From contig CAJUTB010000005.1 in NCBI GenBank assembly GCA_910589315.1, forward strand, positions 1 through 64,000: a DNA stretch of 64,000 nucleotides, written 5' to 3'. A program made the position numbers and the translations under genes. Below the pieces are notes generated by a model. The model did no database searches and was not told the DNA's origin. It saw only the letters and a list, made by a program, of their open reading frames with translations. Positions 42,859-51,807 of this stretch are shown here, piece after piece (positions within the stretch are counted from its first letter, which is position 1; every line of letters begins with the position of its first letter). Source of the stretch: an uncultured Oscillibacter sp. Lineage in GTDB: Bacteria; Bacillota; Clostridia; Oscillospirales; Oscillospiraceae.

Positions 42859-44253
42859 ATGGTTTTCAGCAGCCTGACGTTTTTATTTGGCTATCTACCG
42901 CTGACGCTGGCGGCCTATTTTTTCTCTCCGCTGCGCTGGCGGAATTTCACGCTTTTGGTAGTCAGCCTGTTTTTCTACGGCTGGGGCGAGCCGGTTTATA
43001 TCGGCATCATGTTTCTCTCCATTTTGATTGACTACACCCATGGAATGCTGGTGGAGCGGTTTCGGGCGCGGCGAAACGTCGCCCGGTGGTTTGTGGGACA
43101 GTCGGTGGTATTCAACCTGCTCCTGCTGGGCTTTTTCAAATACTGGGATTTTTTTGCGGCCAATCTGTCCCGTCTGCCGGGAATCTCCATTCCGGAATTA
43201 GGGCTGCCGCTGCCGCTGGGCATTTCATTTTTTACCTTCCAGACCATGAGCTACACCATCGACGTGTACCGGAATGACGCGCCAGTCCAGCGGAACATCG
43301 TGGATTTCGGCGCGTTTGTGACCCTGTTTCCCCAGCTGATCGCGGGACCGATTGTGAAGTATAAGAGCGTTGCGGCGGACCTGAAAAAGCGGTCCAGCAC
43401 GGCGGAGGGCTTTGCGTCCGGGGCCTGCCGGTTTACGGTGGGGCTGGCGAAAAAAGTGCTGCTGGCCAACGCGGCCGGGTCGCTGTGGGAGGCGTGCCTT
43501 GGGGCGCATTCCGGCGGAGGCTTGACCGTTGTGAGCGGCTGGATGGGCCTTTTTGCCTTCGGGTTCCAGATTTACTTCGATTTCTCCGGATATTCTGACA
43601 TGGCAATTGGACTGGGGGAAATGCTGGGGTTCCATTTTTCGGAAAACTTCGACCACCCGTATCTCTCCGCCTCGGTGGGAGAGTTTTGGCGGCGGTGGCA
43701 TATGTCGCTGACCTCCTGGTTTCGGGAGTACCTGTATTTTCCCCTGGGCGGCAGCCGGTGCAGTACGGCCAGGACGCTGCGGAATCTGCTGATTGTCTGG
43801 CTCTGCACCGGTTTCTGGCACGGGGCGAGCTGGAATTTTGTGCTGTGGGGACTTTACTTCGGCCTGTGGCTGATTCTGGAACGCTTTGTGTTCCGGGATC
43901 TGCTGGAAAAAACTCCTGTGTGGCTGAAACACGTCTATACGATTTTGGTGGTGTTTGTGGGCTGGGGGATTTTTGCCATGGAAGATATGGGAATTTGCGG
44001 CAAATATCTGGCGGTGTGTTTTGGCGGAGGCCCCCTCTGGCGCGCCGCGGACGGCTACCGCCTGCGAAGCTATGCGGTGGTTTTGGCTCTGCTGGTTCTC
44101 GGGTCCACGAACCTGGCGGCGGACCTCTGGAAACGTCTTCCCCAGCGGGCCGCGAAGGTTCTGACGCCGGCGCTGATGCTGCTGGGCCTGACGGTCTGCA
44201 CCGCCTATCTGGTGGATGGAAGCTACAATCCGTTTTTGTATTTTCGCTTTTAG
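42859..44253 (+). CDS. MBOAT-family O-acyltransferase (AlgI/DltB-like)
   Basis: The 464-residue membrane enzyme has about ten helices and the MBOAT hallmarks: PLGISFFTFQTMSYTIDVYRN, FPQLIAGPIVKY, FWRRWHMSLTSWFREYLYFPLGG and GFWHGASWNFVLWG with the catalytic His. It likely passes acetyl groups across the membrane for O-acetylation of a surface polymer, together with the DHHW protein encoded next. Length is typical. A second, more DltB-like MBOAT lies at 60383. Confidence 0.93.
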   Translation: MVFSSLTFLFGYLPLTLAAYFFSPLRWRNFTLLVVSLFFYGWGEPVYIGIMFLSILIDYTHGMLVERFRARRNVARWFVGQSVVFNLLLLGFFKYWDFFAANLSRLPGISIPELGLPLPLGISFFTFQTMSYTIDVYRNDAPVQRNIVDFGAFVTLFPQLIAGPIVKYKSVAADLKKRSSTAEGFASGACRFTVGLAKKVLLANAAGSLWEACLGAHSGGGLTVVSGWMGLFAFGFQIYFDFSGYSDMAIGLGEMLGFHFSENFDHPYLSASVGEFWRRWHMSLTSWFREYLYFPLGGSRCSTARTLRNLLIVWLCTGFWHGASWNFVLWGLYFGLWLILERFVFRDLLEKTPVWLKHVYTILVVFVGWGIFAMEDMGICGKYLAVCFGGGPLWRAADGYRLRSYAVVLALLVLGSTNLAADLWKRLPQRAAKVLTPALMLLGLTVCTAYLVDGSYNPFLYFRF

Positions 44254-44261
44254 GAGGCGTT

Positions 44262-45380
44262 ATGACGAAGGCATACGGCCGCTTTCTGGCGGCAATTTTC
44301 TGCGTATTCCTGGTCGGACTGTTGGCGTGGCATATCGTTCAGCCGGACCGGGAGCGTTCGGAGACGGAAAACCGGCGTCTGGCCCAAACGCCGGAATTTT
44401 CCTGGGAGACCTTGGTCAGCGGCAAGTTTACCAAGGCGGTAGAGGAGTATTTCGCGGACCAGTTTCCCCTTCGGGACCAATGGACGGGACTCAAAGCCCG
44501 AACGGAACAGACCCTGGGGCAGCGGGAATTTCACGGCGTTTACCTCTGCGGCGAGACGCTGATTTCCAAAGTCGCGCCGCCGGAGGACGACCAGGCGGCG
44601 AAGAATCTCTCCTATGTCTCCCGGTTTGCGGCGGCAGCAGACGTGCCGGTGTATCTGGGATTGATTCCGTCAGCGGCGGAAATCTGGAAAGAAAAGCTCC
44701 CCGCCGGAGCGGAGAGCTGGAATCAAGAGGCGTTTTTGCAGGAGGCCGCGGAAATTGACGGCATCACCGGAACGATTGATTTTCACACGCCGCTGGCGGC
44801 GCACAAGGAGGAGCTGATTTTTTACCGCACCGACCACCATTGGACCTCTCTGGGCGCGTTTTACGGCGCGAACGCCGTTCTTGCGGAGCTGAACAGCCTG
44901 CCGCTGCTGGCGCGGGAGGATTACACGCCGGAAACGGTCAGCGAAGCCTTCCACGGCACGCTCTATTCCACCTCCGGCGTCCACTGGCTGGAGCCGGATA
45001 CCATGGAATTCTGGGTGAAGCCGGACGGTTTGACCGTCACCTCCTGGCGCAGCGGGAAAGCGGAGGCGTCGGAACTGTACGTCCGGTCTTACTTGGAGAA
45101 AAAAGATAAATACTCGGCTTTTCTGGGGGGAAATCAGCCCCTTTGCGTCATTGAAAATGAAAATGGGCAAGGGAAGCTGCTGGTGATTCGGGATTCGTAT
45201 TCCGATGCGCTGGCGCCGTTTTTGGCAGAGCGTTTCCGGGAGGTCCACCTTTTGGACCTCCGGCACTATCGACTTTCCGCCGCGGAATATGTGCGGGAAA
45301 ACGGAATTGACGCCGTGGCGGTGGTGTACAGCGTGCCGAATTTCATTACGGACAAAAACCTGGTTCTGCTCACCCGGTAA
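44262..45380 (+). CDS. DHHW-family protein (AlgJ/AlgX-like partner of MBOAT)
   Basis: The 372-residue protein has one N-terminal signal-anchor (GRFLAAIFCVFLVGLLAWH) and an extracytoplasmic domain beginning RSETENRRLAQTPEFSWE. The name motif occurs as FYRTDHHWTSLGAFYGAN, and IRDSYSDALAPFLAE may contribute the SGNH-like serine. AlgJ/AlgX relatives transfer acetyl groups to exopolysaccharide. The ATG at 44262 is preceded by AGGAGG and follows the MBOAT stop by eight bases. It ends four bases from the convergent AEC gene. Confidence 0.88.
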   Translation: MTKAYGRFLAAIFCVFLVGLLAWHIVQPDRERSETENRRLAQTPEFSWETLVSGKFTKAVEEYFADQFPLRDQWTGLKARTEQTLGQREFHGVYLCGETLISKVAPPEDDQAAKNLSYVSRFAAAADVPVYLGLIPSAAEIWKEKLPAGAESWNQEAFLQEAAEIDGITGTIDFHTPLAAHKEELIFYRTDHHWTSLGAFYGANAVLAELNSLPLLAREDYTPETVSEAFHGTLYSTSGVHWLEPDTMEFWVKPDGLTVTSWRSGKAEASELYVRSYLEKKDKYSAFLGGNQPLCVIENENGQGKLLVIRDSYSDALAPFLAERFREVHLLDLRHYRLSAAEYVRENGIDAVAVVYSVPNFITDKNLVLLTR

Positions 45381-45384
45381 GTGT

Positions 45385-46296
45385 TCAGCGGACCAGCAGC
45401 ATCATGGCCGACATGAGGGGAATCATGAAGGCCGTGGAGAGCGGGTGCATGGCGGCGGCGATTTCCGTCCGCACGCCCAGGCGGTTCGTGTAGATCATCG
45501 CCACGTTAGGCGCAGCCGCAAAAACCGCCAGAGCCAGAACCTGCCGCATTACCAGCGGCGCGGGAATCAGGTAGAAAATGAAAACGAAGGATACCGCGGC
45601 GCAGGCATAGCGCACAAGCAGCATTTGCAGCACCTCGCCCAGATCCTCGCGCTTGAGGTGGATTTCCAGCGACACGCCCACCATCAACATAGCAAGAAAG
45701 CCGTTGCCCCGGCCCATGAAATCCGCCGTTTGCAGGACGGCCCCGGGCAGTTCTATTTGCAGAAGGGACAGGACGGTCATAATCAAATAGACGTTGAAGG
45801 GCACGGACTGAAAGAGGCTCTTGAGAATGTTCAGGAGTTTATTGGAGCCGCTGGATCGCCCCAGACGCATACAGGCAATGGCGTAAGTGGTGCCCAAAGA
45901 GAAGCAGGAGTCCGCGGTGTCAAACATGCAGAGGTAGGGAATGCCCGCCGGGAAAAAGTTCTGTAAAAAAGGCATGGCGAGGTTTCCCACGTTCAGCCCG
46001 GCGCAGTTGATGGTATACAGAGCCTGAAGTTCGGGGGCCTTTTTGTGGGAAGCCAGCGTCGCGGCAGCTACCATCAGGGCGTTGACCAGCAGGCCCAGCA
46101 GGAAGGCCATAACAAACCAGAAATCCACCACGGCCCCGCTGAAGCTGCTGACCAGCATGGCGGGAAGGGTGACATAGAAAATCAGATTGGATAAAACGTG
46201 CTTGTCCTCTGTCCGAAAGACGCCGGCGCGCTTGAGAAAAAAGCCCAGAAACATCGTGAGCATATAGATAACGGCCCAGGTGATGACTTCCAACAT
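45385..46296 (-). CDS. AEC-family transporter
   Basis: The 303-residue protein has about ten helices in two halves, beginning LEVITWAVIYMLTMFLGFFLKRAG, with NAGLNVGNLAMPFLQ-like NCAGLNVGNLAMPF in the middle and RQVLALAVFAAAPNVAMIYTNRLG at the end. AEC (auxin efflux carrier) proteins in bacteria move malate, malonate or other anions; the substrate here is unknown. GGGAGG precedes the ATG. A strong promoter and a terminator-like hairpin lie in its 80-base leader, implying attenuation. Confidence 0.92.
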   Translation of the reverse strand: MLEVITWAVIYMLTMFLGFFLKRAGVFRTEDKHVLSNLIFYVTLPAMLVSSFSGAVVDFWFVMAFLLGLLVNALMVAAATLASHKKAPELQALYTINCAGLNVGNLAMPFLQNFFPAGIPYLCMFDTADSCFSLGTTYAIACMRLGRSSGSNKLLNILKSLFQSVPFNVYLIMTVLSLLQIELPGAVLQTADFMGRGNGFLAMLMVGVSLEIHLKREDLGEVLQMLLVRYACAAVSFVFIFYLIPAPLVMRQVLALAVFAAAPNVAMIYTNRLGVRTEIAAAMHPLSTAFMIPLMSAMMLLVR

Positions 46297-46322
46297 ATGT
46301 AAAAACCTCCCTGCAAAAATAA

Positions 46323-46359
46323 GAACGCTTTACAGCCCAGTGAGAGTTGTAAAGCGTTC
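46323..46359 (-). terminator. Attenuator-like hairpin in the AEC leader
   Basis: GAACGCTTTACA pairs over twelve perfect positions with TGTAAAGCGTTC; on the minus strand TTATTTTTGC follows. It lies between the promoter (46377-46406) and the start codon (46296), so it would stop the transcript before the gene unless relieved. Confidence 0.7.
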
Positions 46360-46376
46360 CGCGCTTTTCTGTCCTA

Positions 46377-46406
46377 AGTGTAGCATAAGGAAAAGCAATT
46401 TGTCAA
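46377..46406 (-). promoter_or_regulatory. Promoter of the AEC transporter gene
   Basis: On the minus strand TTGACA (46406-46401) and TACACT (46382-46377) are 18 bases apart. Confidence 0.75.
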
Positions 46407-46523
46407 GCCTGTTTTCCATTCGTCCCTTTTAAGGAGAGCGCTGCTGGATATAAACTCCGCCAACTTCACTAACCTGACACAATATTAGAGAATAGGCCAA
46501 GGGCAATTCCAACTTATTTCTTA

Positions 46524-47103
46524 GAACCTGTATTCATAAGCGTTTGATCAAAGTGTGAGAGTGAGAAATAGTGAGCATGGCCTCGGCAGATGAGGCGGAA
46601 ATCTCATAATCTTTACTGAGGCGTCTGGAGTGATTGAGCCAAGAGAAGGTGCGTTCAACCACCCATCTTCAAGGGTTTTTCCCATTGATGAGGCTTGAAT
46701 TTCTCCGAAATATCAACGTCAAGGTCAAGCTGTTCTTTCAAATCAGATCAGAAACGAACGTGCCCCGGTATCCAGCGTCCACACAGAACTTCTGACTAGA
46801 CGGAAACCGCTCATACGCTCGTTTTGCGGTAGATATACCGCCTTTTGTGTCATGAATATTGGCGGCATGGACCACGACAGACAACAAGCATCCCAGCACA
46901 TCCGCTACGATGTGCCGCTTTCTGCCTCTCGTTTTTTCCCTCCGTCACTTCCCGTTTGCTCCGCGTGCAGTTGTGCATCCCCGTATACAATGCGGCAATT
47001 TCTTCCCACTGCTCGTCTGCCAAGTCGCTGGGGTATGACTTTCTTTCTTTTTCTTCCGTGTCTCCATTTTACCGCAGGCTTATCCGCTTGTGAATACAGA
47101 CTC
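46524..47103 (-). mobile_element. IS5-family (IS1031-like) insertion sequence remnant, 580 bp
   Basis: The ends are imperfect inverted repeats: GAACCTGTATTCATAAGCG on the left and, read inward from the right, GAGTCTGTATTCACAAGCG, 16 of 19 matching. TTA flanks both sides (46521-46523 and 47104-47106), which fits the TNA duplication of the IS1031 group. Removing the element with one TTA restores a flavodoxin reading frame. The transposase inside is deleted and frameshifted, so the copy cannot move by itself. Confidence 0.8.
46534..47067 (-). pseudogene. Degenerate IS5-family transposase
   Basis: The minus strand encodes recognisable pieces in different frames: an N-terminal SYPSDLADEQWEEIAALY, then after a large deletion RKRHIVADVLGCLLSVVVHA with ANIHDTKGG and FCVDAGYRGTF, and a C-terminal RWVVERTFSWLNHSRRLSKD ending LIKRL and a stop. 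These are DDE transposase segments of the ISL2/IS1031 type. The N-terminal catalytic region is missing and at least two frameshifts occur. Confidence 0.85.
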
Positions 47104-47346
47104 TTATTCCTGGTCCGGGAATACCCGGCGCATTGCCCAGATTATTGCTGAAAAAACGGAGCAGACCTGCGGGAGCTTCGGCCAGAAGTTTCCTATTCTC
47201 AGAACTACAACGCTGTTCTGTCCCAGGCGAAGCAGGAGATCCAGAAGAAGCAGTATCCCGCCCTGCGCCCTATCAACATGGACTGGAGCGTATACGGTGT
47301 TGTTTATCTGGGTACGACTGGTAGTCCTCTGTTGCTCCACCGTTAG
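47104..47346 (+). pseudogene. Flavodoxin pseudogene split by the IS remnant
   Basis: Just right of the IS the frame reads SYSWSGNTRRIAQIIAEKT, the FMN phosphate loop and first helix of a flavodoxin. After a frameshift near 47170-47200, the usual QNYNAVLSQAKQEIQKKQY and PALRPINMDWSVYGVVYLGT follow, then a stop at 47344. The 5' end lies left of the IS: CAA CTT ATT TC at about 46510-46520 joins through one TTA to give QLISYSWSGNT. The C-terminal half is absent. The gene is dead. Confidence 0.8.
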
Positions 47347-47394
47347 TCTCTTTTTTGCACGAAGTCATGCCCGCAGCCAGAATCCTGTAATCGG

Positions 47395-47827
47395 CGTTGG
47401 CGCTGCTGCTGTTTCTGAGCATGATCGCCCAGATGGTCAGCGGAATCGCAATGTCCTGCCGTGCGCTGCCGTTCCTAAATATTCCCCTTTCCACTTCTGC
47501 CGCCTGGCTGATTCACATTTTCTGCGAGCATTGGAGTTTTCTGCTGACCTCTCTGCGTCTGGAGCTGCATTGGGGCGTATTTCTGGCAATGGGGCGAAAG
47601 CTGAGGAATGGACAATCGCTTTCACACAAAGGCGAGATTGCTCTGCGTGCTGAGGCTGGAGCAGTTGCCCTCTAAGGAGCCATGTGTTTTATTCGGCAGA
47701 ATATCGCTGATTATCTGTTCTTGAAAACAGAGTTGTGTTCTTCGATTGTGAAAAGGCATTTGCATTAGTGTTTGCGGAGCTGCTGACCATCATGGTTTTT
47801 TGGGTTCTGATTGGCTATCTGCTCTGA
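47395..47827 (+). pseudogene. DUF4405 membrane protein pseudogene
   Basis: The frame from about 47395 encodes ALLLFLSMIAQMVSGIAMSC, then HWSFLLTSLRLELHWGVFLAMGRKL, helices typical of DUF4405 proteins that bind haem or act near flavodoxin-like redox genes. A frame break near 47665-47740 separates this from FIRQNIADYLFLKTE and FALVFAELLTIMVFWVLIGYLL with a stop at 47825. The N-terminal third is missing. The 172 bases after it (47828-47999) hold only a short open stretch ending AWEDPKTLLAYD that I cannot assign. Confidence 0.7.
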
Positions 47828-47999
47828 CACCGTACCCAAAGTCCCAATAACGTATGCAAACAGTTGTTGCTTCCTGCGCAGATGTGCAGGAAGGAGCGAC
47901 CAAAGGGAGCGGAAAAACCATGCCGTCAGGCGTGTTCGACTGGGCGCAGAGCGGGCAGTCCGGGGCTTGGGAGGACCCTAAAACATTGCTGGCTTACGA

Positions 48000-48890
48000 T
48001 TAGAGCGGGATAGCGTCTGCATGGGTATATGCCGCCTGCACCAATTCAATAAAATACCGTGTACTCGCCCTGGCATCCTCTCGATGGTATCCCAGCACAC
48101 AGGAAATCCTCTCAGCACAGTCAAAGGGAACCCATATAAATTCTCCGTTGTGATCATTGGCAAAGCCGGGAGTCAGCACAATCCCGCGCTTGGCCGCAAC
48201 ATTGGCCAGCGCCGTCTCATGATCGGGACAGTTCAACACCTGCACCTGTCCCGATTCCACGATCCGGTTCTGCACCGCTATCAGCTCTCCTGGGGAGCCG
48301 CCGCCAACCATGAATGTCCGGCCGGATAAGTCGGCCAAGGTAAGTATCTCTTTCTCTGCCAGTGGATCATCTTTGCGGAGGATCATATAAAAGCGGCTGT
48401 GGAACAGTGGAGCCATACGAACATTGGAAAACCGCTTTAGTTCCGATTCCCTGGCAAACAAAATATCCTGCTCTCTCCGAAGAAACAGATCCACCCGGCT
48501 GTCATCATAGACGAAACGGATATTCAGGGAGACATGGGGCATAGCGGCCTCGAACCGCTGCATGATCTGTGGAAGGAAGTAAATGCAGGAGCGCATAGGG
48601 ATACAGACATTCAACGCCTCACTGTACCGGGAACTCATATTCTGGCCCTGCTCCACGGCTGCTTTCAGTTGGTCACGGATACGCTGTAATTCTCCGCAGA
48701 ACTGCGCTCCGGCAGGGGTCAGGTCCGCACCTTTGCCGGAGCGGTGAAATATCTGAAAGCCGATCTCGCTCTCCAGGCACTGAATCTGATAGGTGATGGA
48801 CGGCTGACTGATAAAGAGATTTTCCGCCGCCCGGCTGAAGTTCAAGGTTTTGGACAATTCCAGCGCACAATCCATCTGTTTTGTTGTCAT
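48000..48890 (-). CDS. LysR-family transcriptional regulator
   Basis: The 296-residue protein has the LysR helix-turn-helix (QMDCALELSKTLNFSRAAENLFISQPSITYQIQCLESEIGFQIFHRSGKGADLT) and an effector domain (ALNVCIPMRSCIYFLPQIMQRFEA and TFMVGGGSPGELIAVQ). It is intact although the genes on both sides are decaying. It is divergent from the aldo/keto reductase genes, and a LysR-type box lies in the overlapping promoters, so those genes and itself are probable targets. Confidence 0.93.
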   Translation of the reverse strand: MTTKQMDCALELSKTLNFSRAAENLFISQPSITYQIQCLESEIGFQIFHRSGKGADLTPAGAQFCGELQRIRDQLKAAVEQGQNMSSRYSEALNVCIPMRSCIYFLPQIMQRFEAAMPHVSLNIRFVYDDSRVDLFLRREQDILFARESELKRFSNVRMAPLFHSRFYMILRKDDPLAEKEILTLADLSGRTFMVGGGSPGELIAVQNRIVESGQVQVLNCPDHETALANVAAKRGIVLTPGFANDHNGEFIWVPFDCAERISCVLGYHREDARASTRYFIELVQAAYTHADAIPL

Positions 48891-48928
48891 GGAAATACCT
48901 CCGTCCGTGCTATTAAAAAATTGAATTG

Positions 48929-48975
48929 ATTATAACATCTTTGAATTGGACTTTCAAGTATAGCTTGCCTATAAT
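48929..48975. promoter_or_regulatory. Divergent overlapping promoters with a LysR-type box
   Basis: Leftward: TTGAAA (48957-48952) and TATAAT (48934-48929), 17-base spacer, for the LysR gene. Rightward: TTGGAC (48946-48951) and TATAAT (48970-48975), 18-base spacer, for the aldo/keto reductase genes. The interrupted palindrome TTGAA-N7-TTCAA at 48941-48957 covers both -35 elements, the usual place for a LysR protein. Confidence 0.7.
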
Positions 48976-49016
48976 AGAACCATGAAATCCAAATCAGCGC
49001 AAAGGAGTGAGCAGCT

Positions 49017-49847
49017 ATGCAGGCGATCAAGGAGGCTGCGGTCTTGCGGAACGGCGTAGAGATGCCGCGGTCAGGCTGGGCGTGATGCACACCTATGGCA
49101 GCGAGTGCGTCCGCTCCATCTGCGAAGCGGCGGACGAGGGCTATCGGATGATCGACACCGCCGCCATTTATGGCAATGAGCAGACTGTAGGAACAGGCAT
49201 TCGGGTACGGCGCAGATCGGGAGGAATTGTTTATCACCGCGAATCTGTGGGTGCAGGACGCCAGCTATGAACGGGCAAAGCTGGCCTGTGAGACTTCTCT
49301 GCAAAACCTCGGCCTGGCCTACCTGGACCTCTACCTGATCCACCGGCCTTTGGGGGGGATATTTACGGCGCGTGGCGGGCTATGGAGGAACTGCTGGACG
49401 AGGGTAAAGTCCAGGCCATCGGCGTATCCAATGCTGGAGCGGGATACGGAAAACCGGTTCCCTGTGCTGGAGGAGCTTCACATCGGCCTTGTGACCCGCT
49501 GCCCGCTGGCCAAGGGCTTCCTTACCGCCGCTTACGACAAACATTCCACCTTCCCGGAGGGGGACTGGCGGGGCAGGATGGAGCTTTTCACCGAGGGCGG
49601 CATCCAAAAGCGTCAGGCGGTGCTGGACTTGATCCAGTCCAAGGCGCGTGAGAAAAACGCCATGCCTGCACAGATTTCTCTGGCGTGGCTGATGGGGAAG
49701 AAGCCCTGGATCGTACCCATCCCCGGCACCCGGAAGATGGAGCGCATGATTGAGAACGGCGGTGCGGCGGAGGTCCATCTGACCAAGGGAGAAATTGCAG
49801 AGATCGACCGGGCGCTGGATCAGCTCGGCGGCATCGGTATGGTTTGA
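49017..49847 (+). pseudogene. Aldo/keto reductase pseudogene
   Basis: It starts with MQAIKEAAVLRNGVEMPR after AAAGGAG, then shifts frame to LGVMHTYGSECVRSICEAADEGYRMIDTAAIYGNEQTVG. It shifts again to ELFITANLWVQDASYERAK and LGLAYLDLYLIHRPLGG, and the MEELLDEGKVQAIGVSN helix lies in another frame. The tail (FPVLEELHIGLVTRCPLAKG, ISLAWLMGKKPWIVPIPGTR) is intact to the stop. About 50-60 residues between GVSN and the tail are deleted. Three frame breaks and a deletion make it non-functional. Confidence 0.85.
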
Positions 49848-49872
49848 ACAGACAACAGATTGGAGGATTATC

Positions 49873-50979
49873 ATGATTTATAAGTCATTTCAGGACGTTT
49901 CCCTCTCCCGGCTGGGCATGGGCAATATGCGCCTGCCTGTGGAGGGCGGCAAGGACGGCGCGCCCATCGACCGGGTGCGGGCGCAGGAGATCATCGACTA
50001 CGCCATGTCCCACGGCATCAACTACTACGACAGCGCCTATGTCTATCACAACGGAGAATCGGAGAAGTTTCTCGGTGAGGCTTTGAAAAAGTATCCCAGA
50101 GACAGTTACTATCTGGCGACCAAATTCCTGCTGTTTGCCAACCCGGATTACAAAGCAGTCTTTGAGGAGCAGCTTCAGCGACTCCAGACTGACCACATCG
50201 ATTTCTATCTGCTCCACGCCATTTTTGACAACAACTGCCAAGCCTATCTGAACAGCGGCTGCATCGAGTATTTTCTGGAGCAGAAGAAGGCCGGACGTAT
50301 CCGCTACTTGGGCTTTTCCTCCCATTCCAGTCCTGAGACGCTGACAAAGATGGCGGACCATCACCAGTGGGATTTCGCCCAGCTCCAGCTCAACTACTTC
50401 GACTGGCAGTATGGAACGACTGCGGCGGAATACAAGGCGCTGGAGGACCGGCACATCCCCATTATGGTCATGGAGCCGGTGCGGGGCGGACGGCTGGCCC
50501 AGCTCTCCAGCGAGGCGAAGGCCCTTTTGAAGGAGGCACACCCTGACTGGAGCATGGCGTCCTGGGCTTTGCGCTGGGTGAAGCGACTCCCCCAGGTGCA
50601 GGTAATCCTGAGTGGAATGTCCGCATTGGAGCAGATCAAGGACAATGTATCTACTTTCTCGGAACCGGAGGGCCTTTCCGACGCAGACACGGAAATCCTC
50701 ATGCGGGCGGCGGAAGCGTTCAAAAAGCAGGTCAGCGTTCCCTGCACGGCCTGCCGCTACTGCTGCGATGGCTGTCCGGCTCAAATCAATATCCCGGCTT
50801 TTCTGGCAGTCTACAACCGCTACAAAACAGACGGCCCTTGGGTTCTGAATCAAATGAACGGCGTGGACAGCGTGGGCAAGCCTGCCGGCTGCGTGAATTG
50901 CGGCGCCTGCACGGGGCATTGTCCCCAGGGGATTGCCGTGCCGGAAATCATGGCGGAACTGGCCAGGCTGGTACAATAA
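49873..50979 (+). CDS. Aldo/keto reductase with two 4Fe-4S clusters
   Basis: The 368-residue protein has an AKR barrel (SRLGMGNMRLPV, INYYDSAYVYHNGESEKFLG with catalytic Tyr, YYLATKF, HIDFYLLHAI) and a ferredoxin-like C-terminal extension with CTACRYCCDGCP and CVNCGACTGHCPQG. Such enzymes probably take electrons from iron-sulphur donors to reduce carbonyls or quinones; the substrate is unknown. TGGAGG precedes the ATG at 49873, 25 bases after the dead reductase. It is the only intact structural gene under the LysR-linked promoter. Confidence 0.92.
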   Translation: MIYKSFQDVSLSRLGMGNMRLPVEGGKDGAPIDRVRAQEIIDYAMSHGINYYDSAYVYHNGESEKFLGEALKKYPRDSYYLATKFLLFANPDYKAVFEEQLQRLQTDHIDFYLLHAIFDNNCQAYLNSGCIEYFLEQKKAGRIRYLGFSSHSSPETLTKMADHHQWDFAQLQLNYFDWQYGTTAAEYKALEDRHIPIMVMEPVRGGRLAQLSSEAKALLKEAHPDWSMASWALRWVKRLPQVQVILSGMSALEQIKDNVSTFSEPEGLSDADTEILMRAAEAFKKQVSVPCTACRYCCDGCPAQINIPAFLAVYNRYKTDGPWVLNQMNGVDSVGKPAGCVNCGACTGHCPQGIAVPEIMAELARLVQ

Positions 50980-51026
50980 GATGAAGTGGATCAGATGAAT
51001 GCTCCCGGCGGCGCTACTGTCAGGCC

Positions 51027-51707
51027 ATGACGGAGGCGGATGTTGATACTCTGCGGGAAATGATTGCGGAGGATACGGTCTTTACCCACATGAGCGGGAG
51101 GCAGCAGAACCGGGAAGAATACCTCGCTGATATTGAAAACGGCAGTCTGCGGTATTTCTCCATCGGCATGGAAAATTCTGTAGTGGAGGTGGACGGCGAT
51201 CCGGCAGAGCCTGATACACCCGCTGGCACCAAGGGCAGTCCGGTTGTCTACATGACCACGGACATTTCATCGGAAGGTTTGATGGCGGCTTATGAGGCCC
51301 TGGGCTGGGAGCCGGATGGCAAGGTGGCGGTGAAGCTGTCCACAGGTGAGCCGCCTGCCAGCAACTACCTGGACCCAAATCTCATTAAAGATGTTGTCCA
51401 TCTTGTGGACGGAACCATCGTGGAGTGCAACACCGCCTATGGCGGTTCCCGCGCCAGCACCGCCGCACATTATCAGGTGGCGGAGGACCACGACTTTACC
51501 GCCATTGCCGATGTGATCATCCTGGATGAAAACGACTCCTTGTCCCTGCCGGTGGAGGGCGGGACCCATCTGACGGAAAACTATGTGGGGGGGCATTTTG
51601 CTGATTACGATTCCTATCTGGTGCTGTCCCACTTCAAAGGCCACGCCATGGCAGGCTTCGGCGGGGCGGGCAGATGCTGCTGGAGTTTGCCCAGGGGGCG
51701 GTATTGA
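51027..51707 (+). pseudogene. In-frame hybrid of an NTF2-like protein and a truncated DUF362 protein
   Basis: The 226-codon frame starts with the second half of an NTF2/SnoaL-like segment (DTLREMIAEDTVFTHMSGRQ, REEYLADIENGSLRYFS) and, after EVDGD, continues PAEPDTPAGTKGSPVVYMTT into a DUF362 domain (GKVAVKLSTGEPPASNYLDP, VECNTAYGGSRAST, VLSHFKGHAMAGFGGA). In DUF362 proteins the sequence then runs on with KNISIG and more; here it ends in an unrelated GRCCWSLPRGRY. Both halves are thus truncated and joined by a deletion. Upstream codons also look NTF2-like, so even the start is lost. A functional product is unlikely. Confidence 0.7.
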
Positions 51708-51807
51708 AGGGGTAGAATTACTTTTGTGAACAATGCACAAAAAGTATTTTAGATTTTTCTGCATTTAGCCCTTGACATTTTCATTTTAGAAAAAGTGAAA
51801 AAAACCC

